From SFTJ01 sp051871515 (GTDB lineage Bacteria; Bacteroidota; Bacteroidia; Bacteroidales; Muribaculaceae): a stretch of DNA of 31,376 nt. The position numbers and the translations under genes were made by a program. The DNA lies in contig JBJECY010000105.1 in the NCBI GenBank assembly GCA_051871515.1, forward strand, positions 1 to 31,376, read 5' to 3'. The stretch's first letter is position 1; each line of letters begins with the position of its first letter. Below, one piece after another: positions 24,497 through 31,376 of the stretch. The notes beneath the pieces were generated by a model that was not told where the DNA came from, did no database searches, and saw only the letters and a program-made list of their open reading frames with translations.

Positions 24497-24775
24497 TGCC
24501 ATGCAATTGCGGCGTGATGCATAAACGAGTGGCAAAGCAGCCTCGGCTCCTTGTCAATCAAAAAAACGCATGGCAACACTTATTGGCGACGATTGAGCAA
24601 AATAAACCGAAACACCCAGTAAGGCTAAAATATGCCTTGCTGGGTGTTTGAAATTCACGTTATTTGTCTAATTGATGATATAATGAGATAAGCATGTGGG
24701 GCTGGGGTTTACCCGTTCCTGCACCGGCTTGGGCGGGCAATATCCGCCTTTATAAAGTGGGCATAGGGAGAAACC
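24497..24775. other. Rest of the gap between the beta-barrel gene and folD
   Basis: The gap between the convergent genes is 371 bp in all (24405-24775). Besides the two terminator hairpins it holds a short GGCGG/CCGCC inverted repeat (24732-24736 with 24744-24748, no T-run). I see no convincing ORF, tRNA or known RNA. Confidence 0.4.
24610..24649. terminator. Long hairpin, probable terminator of the folD transcript
   Basis: 16-bp stem with one G-U wobble (24610-24625 with 24634-24649) and an 8-nt loop. On the minus strand it runs into TTTCGGTTTATTTT, which fits termination of folD about 127 nt past its stop. The plus side also has TTT. Confidence 0.65.
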
Positions 24776-25660
24776 TCAGTCGGTGTAAATCTCTTTCTTA
24801 GCGGCAAGCAGGGTATTTTTCATGAGCATGCAAATGGTCATGGGTCCAACGCCGCCGGGCACTGGCGTGATGAGCGAGCATTTGGGGGCTACGTTGGCAA
24901 AGTCCACGTCGCCTTTGAGCTTAAAGCCACTCTTAGTCTCGGTTGACGGCACTCGGGTGGTGCCCACGTCAATAATCACAGCACCCTCTTTCACCATGTC
25001 TTCTTTCACAAATTCGGGTTGACCAATGGCAGCAATGATGATGTCGGCGTTGCGGCATATTTCTTTCAGGTTTTTGGTTGCCGAGTGGCACACGGTAACG
25101 GTTGCGTTGCCCACCGGAGCCTTTTGCATGAGCAGGCTTGCCACCGGCTTGCCCACAATGTTGCTGCGTCCCAGCACCACGCAGTTGGCGCCGTTGGTGT
25201 TCACGTTGTATCGTGCAAGCAACTCAATGATGCCGGCAGGAGTGGCTGAGAGGAAACAGGGCAGACCAATTGACATACGTCCTACGTTGGTAGGGTGGAA
25301 GCCGTCAACGTCCTTGCGATAGTCAATGGCTTCAATGATGCGCCGTTCTGAGATGTGGCGTGGCAGTGGCAGTTGCACAATGAATCCGTCAACTTGGTCA
25401 TCGGCGTTGAGTTGCGCAATTGTTGTAAGCAGTTGCTCCTCGGTGACATCATCTTCATAGCGAATGAGGGTTGACTTGAAGCCGCATTGCTCACAGGCTA
25501 TCACTTTGTTGCGCACATAGGTCTCGCTTCCGCCGTCGTGGCCCACCAAGATGGCAACCAGGTGAGGGCGACGTTTGCCTTGTTCAAGCATTTTGTTCAC
25601 TTCGGCTGCTATTTCTTGTTTCACTTCAGCCGCTACTTTTTTACCGTCGATTATCTCCAT
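24776..25660 (-). CDS. folD: Bifunctional methylenetetrahydrofolate dehydrogenase / methenyl-THF cyclohydrolase
   Basis: Converts 5,10-methylene-THF to 10-formyl-THF with NADP in one-carbon metabolism (cytoplasm). The protein is 294 aa, standard FolD length. Motifs: catalytic YVRNK (Y48, K52) after VGHDGGSETY, DGFIVQLPLPRH, KDVDGFHPTNVGRM, the cofactor-binding VLGRSNIVGKPVASLL, IIAAIGQPEFV, DVGTTRVPS and the C-terminal TPVPGGVGPMTICMLMKNT. It lies 36 nt downstream of the (alpha/alpha)6 glycosidase stop, same strand, but a -7/-33 pair overlapping that stop suggests its own promoter. Confidence 0.97.
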   Translation of the reverse strand: MEIIDGKKVAAEVKQEIAAEVNKMLEQGKRRPHLVAILVGHDGGSETYVRNKVIACEQCGFKSTLIRYEDDVTEEQLLTTIAQLNADDQVDGFIVQLPLPRHISERRIIEAIDYRKDVDGFHPTNVGRMSIGLPCFLSATPAGIIELLARYNVNTNGANCVVLGRSNIVGKPVASLLMQKAPVGNATVTVCHSATKNLKEICRNADIIIAAIGQPEFVKEDMVKEGAVIIDVGTTRVPSTETKSGFKLKGDVDFANVAPKCSLITPVPGGVGPMTICMLMKNTLLAAKKEIYTD

Positions 25661-25685
25661 TAGCGTTATAGTTGTTTGGTTGATA

Positions 25686-25714
25686 AAAAGTTATGTTTAT
25701 AAATCTATTTCAAT
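25686..25714 (-). promoter_or_regulatory. Candidate folD promoter overlapping the upstream gene's stop
   Basis: On the minus strand: TTG-type -33 (25711-25714), 17-nt spacer, TAACTTTT (25686-25693; one mismatch from TAnnTTTG), 25 nt before the folD ATG. Moderate match. Confidence 0.4.
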
Positions 25715-27133
25715 GTTGAGGGTGCCGGAGGTGTGGTTGGCACGAGCGTTGATGTAAATCTCACCGTTGTAGCCAACAAAGTTTGATGCTTTCTGGCCGT
25801 TGATGCGGCATGCTTTGGGTGAGCTGCCGTCGCCGCGACCGCTCACGGTGATGTTAATCACGTTGCCGTGATATTTGATGCCGCTGAGGGTGCATTTACT
25901 GCCGTCGCTCATGCCCATAGGACGGAATTTGAGTCCGCGCAGGGTCACAATCACACCAAACACTTGGTTGATGAACTGCCGCAGATAGCCGGTGGCGCAC
26001 CATGTTTGATGGTGTTTCACATCCCACAGGTGTCCGCATTGATATCCGCCGCTGGGCTTGCCGTTGGCAGGGTCGTAGATTTCGTAGAATCCTTGGCTTG
26101 TGGTGGCAAGCTTGGCAAGGTTGTCAATCTCGCTGTACATCATGTCAGTGAGCCCGGCATGGGCGCATGCCGATGCAAAAATCATGTTCACATGTGGCCA
26201 AATCATCACGTTGTGACGCCCGGGTTTCTCCTCTGAGAAGCGTTTGAAGCAGGGGTAGAGGCAAGGCACACCGTAAGAGGTGATGTGCACTTTGCGCAGT
26301 ATCTTTTGTGCCTCGCTGCGGCTCACCACGTCATAGAGCACGGCAAATGCCACGCCAAGAGCTTCGGTGTATTGGTGGGTTTTGCCGTTTTGGTCAATGA
26401 GGTAGGCAAGCGATGAGCTGGCTTTGTTGTAGAAGTTGCTGCGGATGGCTTTTTTCAGCTTTTTTGCCTTGTCGTTATAGGGTTTGCCCTCGCGTCCCAG
26501 CTGCCAAGCCATATCGGCAAGGCACAGATAAGCTTTATAATAGATGCAGTTGGTGCTAAGGCACATGATGCGGTCGGCATGATGGTCAAGCACATAGCTG
26601 CTGTTGTTGCCGGGCACATAGATGGGCTCGTCGTAGCCGGCAATACCGTCTTGAAACACTGCCGGACCTGTGAAAAGCTGCATCTGCGAGTTGTAGCATT
26701 GCGCCTCGAGCTCAGCCATGGTGGCAGTGGCGCAGTCAAACACTTGGCGCAGATAAGAATCGTTGTGTATGACCATGTAATGATTCCATGCGGCAATCAC
26801 CCAAATTATCTTGTCCCAATATTGGTGAGCCACGGTGGCGCGGTTGTTGGTCACGCTCCAAAGCGAGTATTCGGCAGCTTGTGTGCGTATCAGGCTTGCT
26901 GCGTTGATGGCATTGAAGGCGCAGTCGCGGGTCCACTCGCCGCCGTAGTCGGCGCCTGCCAGTATTAGTCCTTGTTGAGTGGTGTTACGGTCGAGCGTGC
27001 TTACAGCCATGGCAAATGCCTCGTTGAGTGTGGCGTTGTTGCTTTGCAGCGTTTGCGCCCGCAGCGGCATGCCAACGGCTAATGCTGCGGCTAAACTGAT
27101 GATTGCGGTTATGTGGATAATGTGCTTGGTCAT
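25697..27133 (-). CDS. Exported (alpha/alpha)6-barrel glycoside hydrolase, MGH1/GH63-like
   Basis: Protein of 478 aa. A Sec signal peptide (MTKHIIHITAIISLAAALAV, cleavage near RAQ) fixes the start at 27133 rather than the open-frame end at 27235. The mature protein shows helical-toroid glycosidase features: GGEWTRDCAFNAINAASLI (64-82; the W-x-R-D motif of inverting (alpha/alpha)6 glycosidases), YWDKIIWVIAAWNHY, FQDGIAGYDEPIYVPG, TEALGVAFAVLYDV, RHNVMIWPHVNMIFASA and GYQCGHLWDVKHHQTWCATGYL. A small C-terminal beta domain (about 390-478) follows. Resemblance is to GH63-type alpha-glucosidases and mannosylglycerate-hydrolase-like domains, but the family is not certain. It sits between ffh and folD, with a terminator separating it from ffh and unusual G/C and A/T tracts just before the ATG. 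Confidence 0.75.
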   Translation of the reverse strand: MTKHIIHITAIISLAAALAVGMPLRAQTLQSNNATLNEAFAMAVSTLDRNTTQQGLILAGADYGGEWTRDCAFNAINAASLIRTQAAEYSLWSVTNNRATVAHQYWDKIIWVIAAWNHYMVIHNDSYLRQVFDCATATMAELEAQCYNSQMQLFTGPAVFQDGIAGYDEPIYVPGNNSSYVLDHHADRIMCLSTNCIYYKAYLCLADMAWQLGREGKPYNDKAKKLKKAIRSNFYNKASSSLAYLIDQNGKTHQYTEALGVAFAVLYDVVSRSEAQKILRKVHITSYGVPCLYPCFKRFSEEKPGRHNVMIWPHVNMIFASACAHAGLTDMMYSEIDNLAKLATTSQGFYEIYDPANGKPSGGYQCGHLWDVKHHQTWCATGYLRQFINQVFGVIVTLRGLKFRPMGMSDGSKCTLSGIKYHGNVINITVSGRGDGSSPKACRINGQKASNFVGYNGEIYINARANHTSGTLNIEIDL

Positions 27134-27139
27134 AGTGTC

Positions 27140-27159
27140 GGGGGGGATTTTTTGGGGGG
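27140..27159. repeat. Adjacent homopolymer tracts next to the glycosidase start
   Basis: On the plus strand G7 (27140-27146), A, T6 (27148-27153), G6 (27154-27159). In the minus-strand mRNA this is C6-A6-U-C7, ending 6 nt before the ATG, where a ribosome-binding site would lie. Confidence 0.9.
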
Positions 27160-27211
27160 CAGTGTTGATGGTGATAATCAATGCCCGGGGTGGGTGAATA
27201 GAGGGGAGGAT

Positions 27212-27256
27212 AAAAACAGCGGGAGGTGAGCGCATGGGGCTTCGCCTCCCGTTTTT
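27212..27256. terminator. Bidirectional terminator between ffh and the glycosidase gene
   Basis: Nine-pair stem with one wobble (27220-27228 with 27243-27251) flanked by AAAAA on the left and TTTTT on the right, so it has a U-tract in either direction. It lies 16 nt after the ffh stop and separates ffh from the glycosidase. Confidence 0.8.
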
Positions 27257-27267
27257 AATGAGTTTTT

Positions 27268-28617
27268 TTATCGTTTGTTGCGACGCAAGTTTTGCATTGC
27301 CTTCATTGGATTCTTCATCGTGGTGGCAAGCTTCATCATCTTGCGGGTTTGGTCAAATTGCTTTAGCAATCGGTTGACCTCTTGAATTGTTGTTCCGCTG
27401 CCTCGGGCAATGCGTTGGCGCCTGTTGGCGCTTGTTCGTCCTGTGATGAGCATTTCAGGGTTGGCGCGTTCTTGCTTGGTCATTGACTGAATGATGGCTT
27501 CAACGCTCTTAAAGGCGTTGTCGTCAATGTCGATGTCTTTGATGGCTTTGCCCACGCCGGGAATCATTGATGCGAGGTCCTTGATATTACCCATCTTCTT
27601 GATTTGGGCAATCTGGCTGAGGAAGTCGTCGAAGTCAAATTTGTTTTTAGCGATTTTTGCTTGCAGCTTGCGAGCTTCTTCCTCGTCGTATTGCTGTTGC
27701 ATGCGGTCAACAAAGGTGACAATGTCGCCCATGCCCAGGATGCGGTCGGCCATACCGGCAGGGCGGAAGGGGTCGATGGCTTCCATCTTCTCGCCGGTAC
27801 CCACAAATTTAATGGGCTTATTGACCACGGTGCGTATTGAGAGCGCTGCACCGCCGCGGGTGTCGCCGTCGAGCTTGGTGAGCACCACGCCGTCAAAATC
27901 GAGCCTGTTGTTAAACTCTTTGGCTGTGTTCACGGCATCTTGACCGGTCATTGAGTCAACCACAAAGAGTGTTTCGTTGGGCTTGATGGCGTTCTTTATT
28001 GCTTCAATCTCGCGCATCATCTCCTCGTCAACGGCAAGACGGCCGGCGGTATCGACAATCACCAAGTCGAGGTTTTGCCTTTTTGCCTCGCTGATGGCGT
28101 TGAGCGCAATCTGCACGGGGTCTTTGCTCTCAGGTTCGCTATATACGGGTACGCCGATTTGCTCACCCAGCACCTTAAGCTGGTCGATGGCGGCAGGGCG
28201 ATAAACGTCGCAAGCCACCAGCAAAGGGCGTTTGCCTTTGTCGTGCTTTAGCTTGTTGGCCAATTTGCCCGAGAAAGTGGTTTTACCGGAACCTTGCAAA
28301 CCCGACATCAATATCACTGCCGGTTTGCCGTCGATGTTAAATTCGGCAGGCTCGCCACCCATCAGGGCTGTCAACTCGTCGTGCACAATCTTCACCATCA
28401 ACTGGTTAGGGTTGAGCGAATTGATTACGTTTTGACCAATGGCTTTTTCCTTAACCGTGTCAGTGAATTGTTTGGCTATGTGATAATTCACGTCGGCCTC
28501 AACAAGGGCGCGGCGCACTTCTTTCATTGTCTGGGCCACGTTGATTTCGGTGATTTTGCCTTGGCCCTTAAGCACTTTGAACGATCTTTCGAGTTTCTCG
28601 CTTAAATTCTCAAACAT
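27268..28617 (-). CDS. ffh: Signal recognition particle protein Ffh
   Basis: GTPase of the bacterial SRP: binds 4.5S RNA and signal sequences of nascent inner-membrane and exported proteins and pairs with FtsY. The protein is 449 aa, the normal length. N domain 1-90 (MFENLSEKLERSFKVLKGQG); G domain with P-loop GLQGSGKTT (106-114), DVYRPAA (137-143), VDTAGR, TKLDGD and GTGEKMEAIDPF; Met-rich M domain from about 300 with MIPGVGKAI, ITGRTSANRRQRIARGSGT and a basic Met-rich tail. The frame is open to 28695, but MFENLSEKL is the conserved Ffh N-terminus. Single-gene unit: a terminator follows the stop. Confidence 0.97.
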   Translation of the reverse strand: MFENLSEKLERSFKVLKGQGKITEINVAQTMKEVRRALVEADVNYHIAKQFTDTVKEKAIGQNVINSLNPNQLMVKIVHDELTALMGGEPAEFNIDGKPAVILMSGLQGSGKTTFSGKLANKLKHDKGKRPLLVACDVYRPAAIDQLKVLGEQIGVPVYSEPESKDPVQIALNAISEAKRQNLDLVIVDTAGRLAVDEEMMREIEAIKNAIKPNETLFVVDSMTGQDAVNTAKEFNNRLDFDGVVLTKLDGDTRGGAALSIRTVVNKPIKFVGTGEKMEAIDPFRPAGMADRILGMGDIVTFVDRMQQQYDEEEARKLQAKIAKNKFDFDDFLSQIAQIKKMGNIKDLASMIPGVGKAIKDIDIDDNAFKSVEAIIQSMTKQERANPEMLITGRTSANRRQRIARGSGTTIQEVNRLLKQFDQTRKMMKLATTMKNPMKAMQNLRRNKR

Positions 28618-28983
28618 CTTGGAGTTATATTTTTTTGTTATTATTTCATTGTTACCGATGATTTTCTTAATGTGCTTTGTGGGGGCACATAACAACTAAG
28701 ATGATGGCAAAAATCATGCCATGCTAAAGTCAATAATCGGCCGCTAAACAGCGCGAATTGTGAAAATCTTTGCAAAATAAGCATATATTTGTGATTTACA
28801 CAAGTGCCAAGGGTGTTAAGATTAGTCTAAAATTAAGTTATAGCCACATTATAAAGTGCTTAAATATGTGAAAACTGCTATAAAAAGGACTAATAAGAAC
28901 GAAATGCGAGTTTTAGGGTGAGCCTATGTGTTTACGAAGTGCAAAATTTTTCGTAACTTTGTAGCCAAATTATAAGGTAATCA
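28618..28983. other. AT-rich divergent region between ffh and the half glycogen synthase gene
   Basis: 366 bp, visibly more AT-rich than its surroundings. It contains the promoter at 28931-28961 and a second exact -7 match, TATATTTG (28784-28791, plus), with TTTG only 11 nt upstream. No ORF of note and no recognised RNA; 4.5S RNA was looked for because of ffh and not seen. Confidence 0.4.
28931..28961 (+). promoter_or_regulatory. Promoter of the half glycogen synthase / DUF4270 pair
   Basis: TTTA (28931-28934), 19-nt spacer, TAACTTTG (28954-28961), then 22 nt to the ATG. The -7 is exact; the -33 has one mismatch at consensus spacing. Confidence 0.62.
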
Positions 28984-29799
28984 ATGGATTTTAATAAAGT
29001 ATTATATATTTCTCAGGAAATATCGCCCTATTTGCCCGAATCGAAGTTGGCAAAAGTGGGGCAGTTGTTGCCTCAGCGCGTACAAGAGGCAGGCTACGAA
29101 GTGCGCACATTTATGCCTAAATATGGCTATATCAACGAGCGGAGAAACCAGCTGCATGAAGTGATTCGCCTGTCGGGGGTGAATCTGATTATTGATGATA
29201 CCGATCATCCGTTGATTATAAAGGTTGCCACATTGCAGCCGGCTCGTTTGCAGGTGTATTTTATCTTCAACGACGACTATTTCTCACGCAACATCACTCC
29301 CAAGCTCGAGACCGAGACTATGCCCGAGGAGAACGACGAGCGCAGCATCTTCTTTGTGCGCGGCGTGTTTGAAACGGTGAAGAAGTTGCGCTGGAACCCC
29401 GATGTGATACATTGCGGCGGTTGGATTACAGCCCTTGCCACGGTTTATCTCAAGAAGGTGTATTGCGAGGACTCGTCGTTTAGTGATGCCAAGGTGGTTT
29501 ATTCAATATACGATAACGACCTGGTGGCACCGCTTGATGCACGCATGGGCGAGAAACTGGTTGCCGACGGCATTGATGCCGAGAGCCTGAGCGAGGTGAT
29601 GGGCAATCAGGTTGATTATAAGATGCTCACCAAGCTTGCCATTGCCAACAGCGACGGCGTGATGGTGCGTTGCAAAGACATTGACCCTGAGATAATGCAA
29701 TTCATCGAAGAATCGGGCAAGCCTTATCTGCCGTATAAGGAAACCCCCGATGGCAACGTTGATGCGCAAGAATACATTGATTTCTACAAATCGCTGTGA
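28984..29799 (+). CDS. Stand-alone N-terminal half of a glycogen/starch synthase (GT5 catalytic-domain family)
   Basis: Protein of 271 aa resembling only the first Rossmann domain of GT5 glycogen synthases, which are normally about 480-550 aa. Matching parts: VLYISQEISPYLPESKLAKVGQLLPQ (family: xSxExxPxxKxGGLxDV), AGYEVRTFMPKYGYINERR, and NPDVIHCGGWITAL (family: D-V-V-H-x-H-D-W-H). Key residues differ: K-x-G-G-L is KVGQL (24-28) and the HxHDWH-type motif is HCGGWI. The second Rossmann domain, with the E-x7-E site, is absent and the stop is clean, so this is not a frameshift. By recollection the same short protein is widespread in Bacteroidales next to DUF4270 and sometimes panC/panD. Enzymatic activity is doubtful; a regulatory or binding role is a guess. 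DUF4270 follows after 90 nt. Confidence 0.82.
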   Translation: MDFNKVLYISQEISPYLPESKLAKVGQLLPQRVQEAGYEVRTFMPKYGYINERRNQLHEVIRLSGVNLIIDDTDHPLIIKVATLQPARLQVYFIFNDDYFSRNITPKLETETMPEENDERSIFFVRGVFETVKKLRWNPDVIHCGGWITALATVYLKKVYCEDSSFSDAKVVYSIYDNDLVAPLDARMGEKLVADGIDAESLSEVMGNQVDYKMLTKLAIANSDGVMVRCKDIDPEIMQFIEESGKPYLPYKETPDGNVDAQEYIDFYKSL

Positions 29800-29889
29800 T
29801 AGGCGAGCAACACGCAAAACAGCAGTGAGAAATCCACGAACATAAGAAAGTATCTAAATGGTTGAATGCTTATTTTTTGATTTTAAAAA

Positions 29890-31323
29890 ATGAAAAAGTG
29901 TTTTTATTACATAGCTTTAGTGCTGATGGCGGGCATTGGCTATTCATGTGAAAATAATACCAATGTGGGCAATTCGCTCTCAGACACTGAGATTACGGTG
30001 GTTGCCGACTCGTCGTTTTCCGTTACGGGCTATTCGGTTGAGATTCCGCGGGTGAAGTCACGCACCAACACTCAGTTGCTTGGCGTGTTCGACGCCGAGA
30101 GCTACGGCTTGCTGGCTTCTGACGTAGTGACTGAGATGATGCCGGTGGGCTCAATTGTTGACGAGGGCGCTACCGAGGAAACCATTGACCGCGTGCGCTT
30201 GGTGATGTTTGTAAACGCCTCGAGCGGTTTCACCGGCGACTCTATTGTGCCAATGCGCATGACAGTGTATAAGCTCAACAAGATGTTGCCCGACCCCATT
30301 TATAGCGACTTCGACCCTAAGGACTATTACGACGAGAACGCTCCTCTTGCCAGCGCCACCTACACCGCTTCAGATATGGACAAGACAAGCGACGAGCGTG
30401 CCGCTCACGTCTATAGCTATTATGACAACAGCTCGTATTCAACCCAATACTATGAGCTGCGTGAGGCTCGTGTTGAGCTGCCACTTGAGATTGGTCGCTC
30501 GCTGTTGCGTGAATATAAGAACAACCCCGAGAGTTTCAACTCGCCCGAATCGTTCGCCAAGTTCTTCCCAGGCTTATACATCAAGAGCACTTATGGCAGT
30601 GGCCGTGTGATGAACTTCCGCGACACCGAGGTTGAGGTGCTTTATCACCGCAAGTATAAGACCGATTTTGGCACTGACACCATTGTCACTGACTCAACAA
30701 GTATGTTGGCAGCTACCCCCGAGGTGCTCACCAACAATATCATCTCAATGAAGGTGGCCGACTCAATCAAGCAGGCTGTGGCAAACGGTGAAGCCTTGCT
30801 TGTGGCTCCTCAGGGCTATCAGGTTGACATCACTCTGCCCATTGGCGAGATTATTGCAAAGTATAATCTTGACAGCAGCAGCCTTAAGGTAATCAACGAG
30901 CTTTACCTTGAAATACCGGTTGAACTGATTGAGAATGACCACGGCATCAATCCGCCATCTAACGTGATGCTCATACGCACAAGCGAGAAAGATGACTTCT
31001 TCAAGGAGAATCAGCTCACTGATGGTTGCCGCTCGTATGTGGGAACCTACGACTCAGAGAACAAGCGCTATGTGTTCAGCGGTTTGCGCGAATATGTGAA
31101 GGATATTCTCAGCAGTGGTAATTCAGTGACCGACGATGATGAGCACATCTCGCTCATTCCGGTTGACATCACTCAGGAGTCGGTTTCATCGAGCTATTCT
31201 TATTATTATAGCTCGGCGAGCTCAATACTCACCAAGGTTGCTCCGGCTGTAAACAAACCTTCGATGGTGCGCCTTGACCTGTCAAAGGCAAAAATACGCC
31301 TCACTTTTACCAAAAAGAAATAA
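29890..31323 (+). CDS. DUF4270 family lipoprotein
   Basis: Lipoprotein of 477 aa. Signal residues 1-19 are followed by C20 (GIGYSC) and then E-N-N, an acidic residue next to the Cys that may direct it to the cell surface. The DUF4270 start is recognisable in TNVGNSLSDTEITVVADSSFSVTGYSV, followed by RTNTQLLGVFDAESYGLLASDVVTEM; the rest is beta-rich with Ser/Tyr/Asp-rich loops (SSSYSYYYSSASS near the end) and a last strand KAKIRLTFTKK. The family has no known function and is almost confined to Bacteroidota. It probably shares the transcript of the half glycogen synthase upstream. Only 53 nt of sequence follow before the window ends. Confidence 0.88.
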   Translation: MKKCFYYIALVLMAGIGYSCENNTNVGNSLSDTEITVVADSSFSVTGYSVEIPRVKSRTNTQLLGVFDAESYGLLASDVVTEMMPVGSIVDEGATEETIDRVRLVMFVNASSGFTGDSIVPMRMTVYKLNKMLPDPIYSDFDPKDYYDENAPLASATYTASDMDKTSDERAAHVYSYYDNSSYSTQYYELREARVELPLEIGRSLLREYKNNPESFNSPESFAKFFPGLYIKSTYGSGRVMNFRDTEVEVLYHRKYKTDFGTDTIVTDSTSMLAATPEVLTNNIISMKVADSIKQAVANGEALLVAPQGYQVDITLPIGEIIAKYNLDSSSLKVINELYLEIPVELIENDHGINPPSNVMLIRTSEKDDFFKENQLTDGCRSYVGTYDSENKRYVFSGLREYVKDILSSGNSVTDDDEHISLIPVDITQESVSSSYSYYYSSASSILTKVAPAVNKPSMVRLDLSKAKIRLTFTKKK

Positions 31324-31376
31324 ACCTCAAATCCGCAACTGCGTGCATAATATGATACAGAAGCGAAAAGAATCTG

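Noticed and set aside
24732..24748. GGCGG/CCGCC inverted repeat downstream of folD
   Set aside because: Only five pairs and no T-run on either strand; the longer hairpin at 24610-24649 is a better terminator.
28618..28983. Possible 4.5S (SRP) RNA gene next to ffh
   Set aside because: No GC-rich hairpin with the conserved SRP RNA apical motif was found; the region is AT-rich.
31352..31376. ATG followed by eight open codons at the right edge
   Set aside because: Could be the start of the next gene, but the sequence is too short to support a call.
1..31376. CRISPR array, phage, transposon, retron or toxin-antitoxin system
   Set aside because: No regularly spaced repeats, transposase, integrase, reverse transcriptase or small two-gene toxin module was found; nearly all coding space is taken by recognised chromosomal families.

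Overview
The window is chromosomal DNA from a Bacteroidota bacterium, most likely order Bacteroidales (a Muribaculaceae- or Prevotella-like gut lineage; the sequence alone does not settle the family). Reasons: several genes are preceded by the Bacteroidota -7 promoter element TAnnTTTG rather than sigma-70 boxes; many exported glycosidases and lipoproteins are present; a DUF4270 lipoprotein sits beside a stand-alone half glycogen synthase; and lpxB shows a Gram-negative lipid A producer. Shine-Dalgarno sequences are weak or absent. No rRNA, tRNA, CRISPR array, insertion sequence, integrase, phage gene or toxin-antitoxin pair was seen.

Layout. 1-1.4 kb: 3' part of a GH20 beta-hexosaminidase, cut by the window edge and closed by a perfect 17-bp hairpin. 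1.5-4.8 kb (minus): probable operon of an exported SagB-type nitroreductase, a DUF5715 lipoprotein with M15-peptidase-like metal residues, a HAD phosphatase/phosphomutase and aroB. 5.1-6.5 kb (plus): EamA transporter and rpiB. 6.8-8.6 kb (minus): beta-helix lipoprotein followed by folB. 8.7-10.4 kb (plus): lpxB and a low-molecular-weight tyrosine phosphatase. 10.5-13 kb (minus): exported M1 aminopeptidase, divergent from a GH20-GH43 pair (13.3-16.8 kb, plus). 16.9-18.3 kb (minus): ModF-like double ABC ATPase. 18.6-23.5 kb (plus): DPM1-like glycosyltransferase, then dihydroorotase and a Ca2+-type P-ATPase. 23.7-24.4 kb (plus): small outer-membrane beta-barrel protein. 24.8-28.6 kb (minus): ffh, terminator, an exported (alpha/alpha)6 glycosidase, folD. 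29-31.3 kb (plus): stand-alone N-terminal half of a glycogen synthase and a DUF4270 lipoprotein.

How the genes fit together. Most are housekeeping: shikimate, folate (folB, folD), pyrimidine, pentose phosphate, lipid A and SRP targeting. Between them lie envelope and glycan-degradation genes: two GH20, one GH43, one (alpha/alpha)6 glycosidase and an M1 aminopeptidase. Together these would trim N-acetylhexosamine-containing glycans and peptides, such as host glycoproteins or peptidoglycan fragments, in the periplasm or at the surface. There is no SusC/SusD pair, so this is not a classical polysaccharide utilization locus.

I found no obvious new defence or mobile system. The best second-look items are recognised families whose key residues depart from the textbook: a DUF5715 protein with the M15 zinc ligands but no ExxH glutamate, a half glycogen synthase with eroded motifs, an exported flavoenzyme, a dihydroorotase with QxH instead of HxH, an ABC protein with one degenerate ATPase site, and a glycosidase gene with G/C tracts next to its start, lying between ffh and folD. 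Several starts were moved downstream of the longest open frame because of signal peptides, family N-termini or promoter position.
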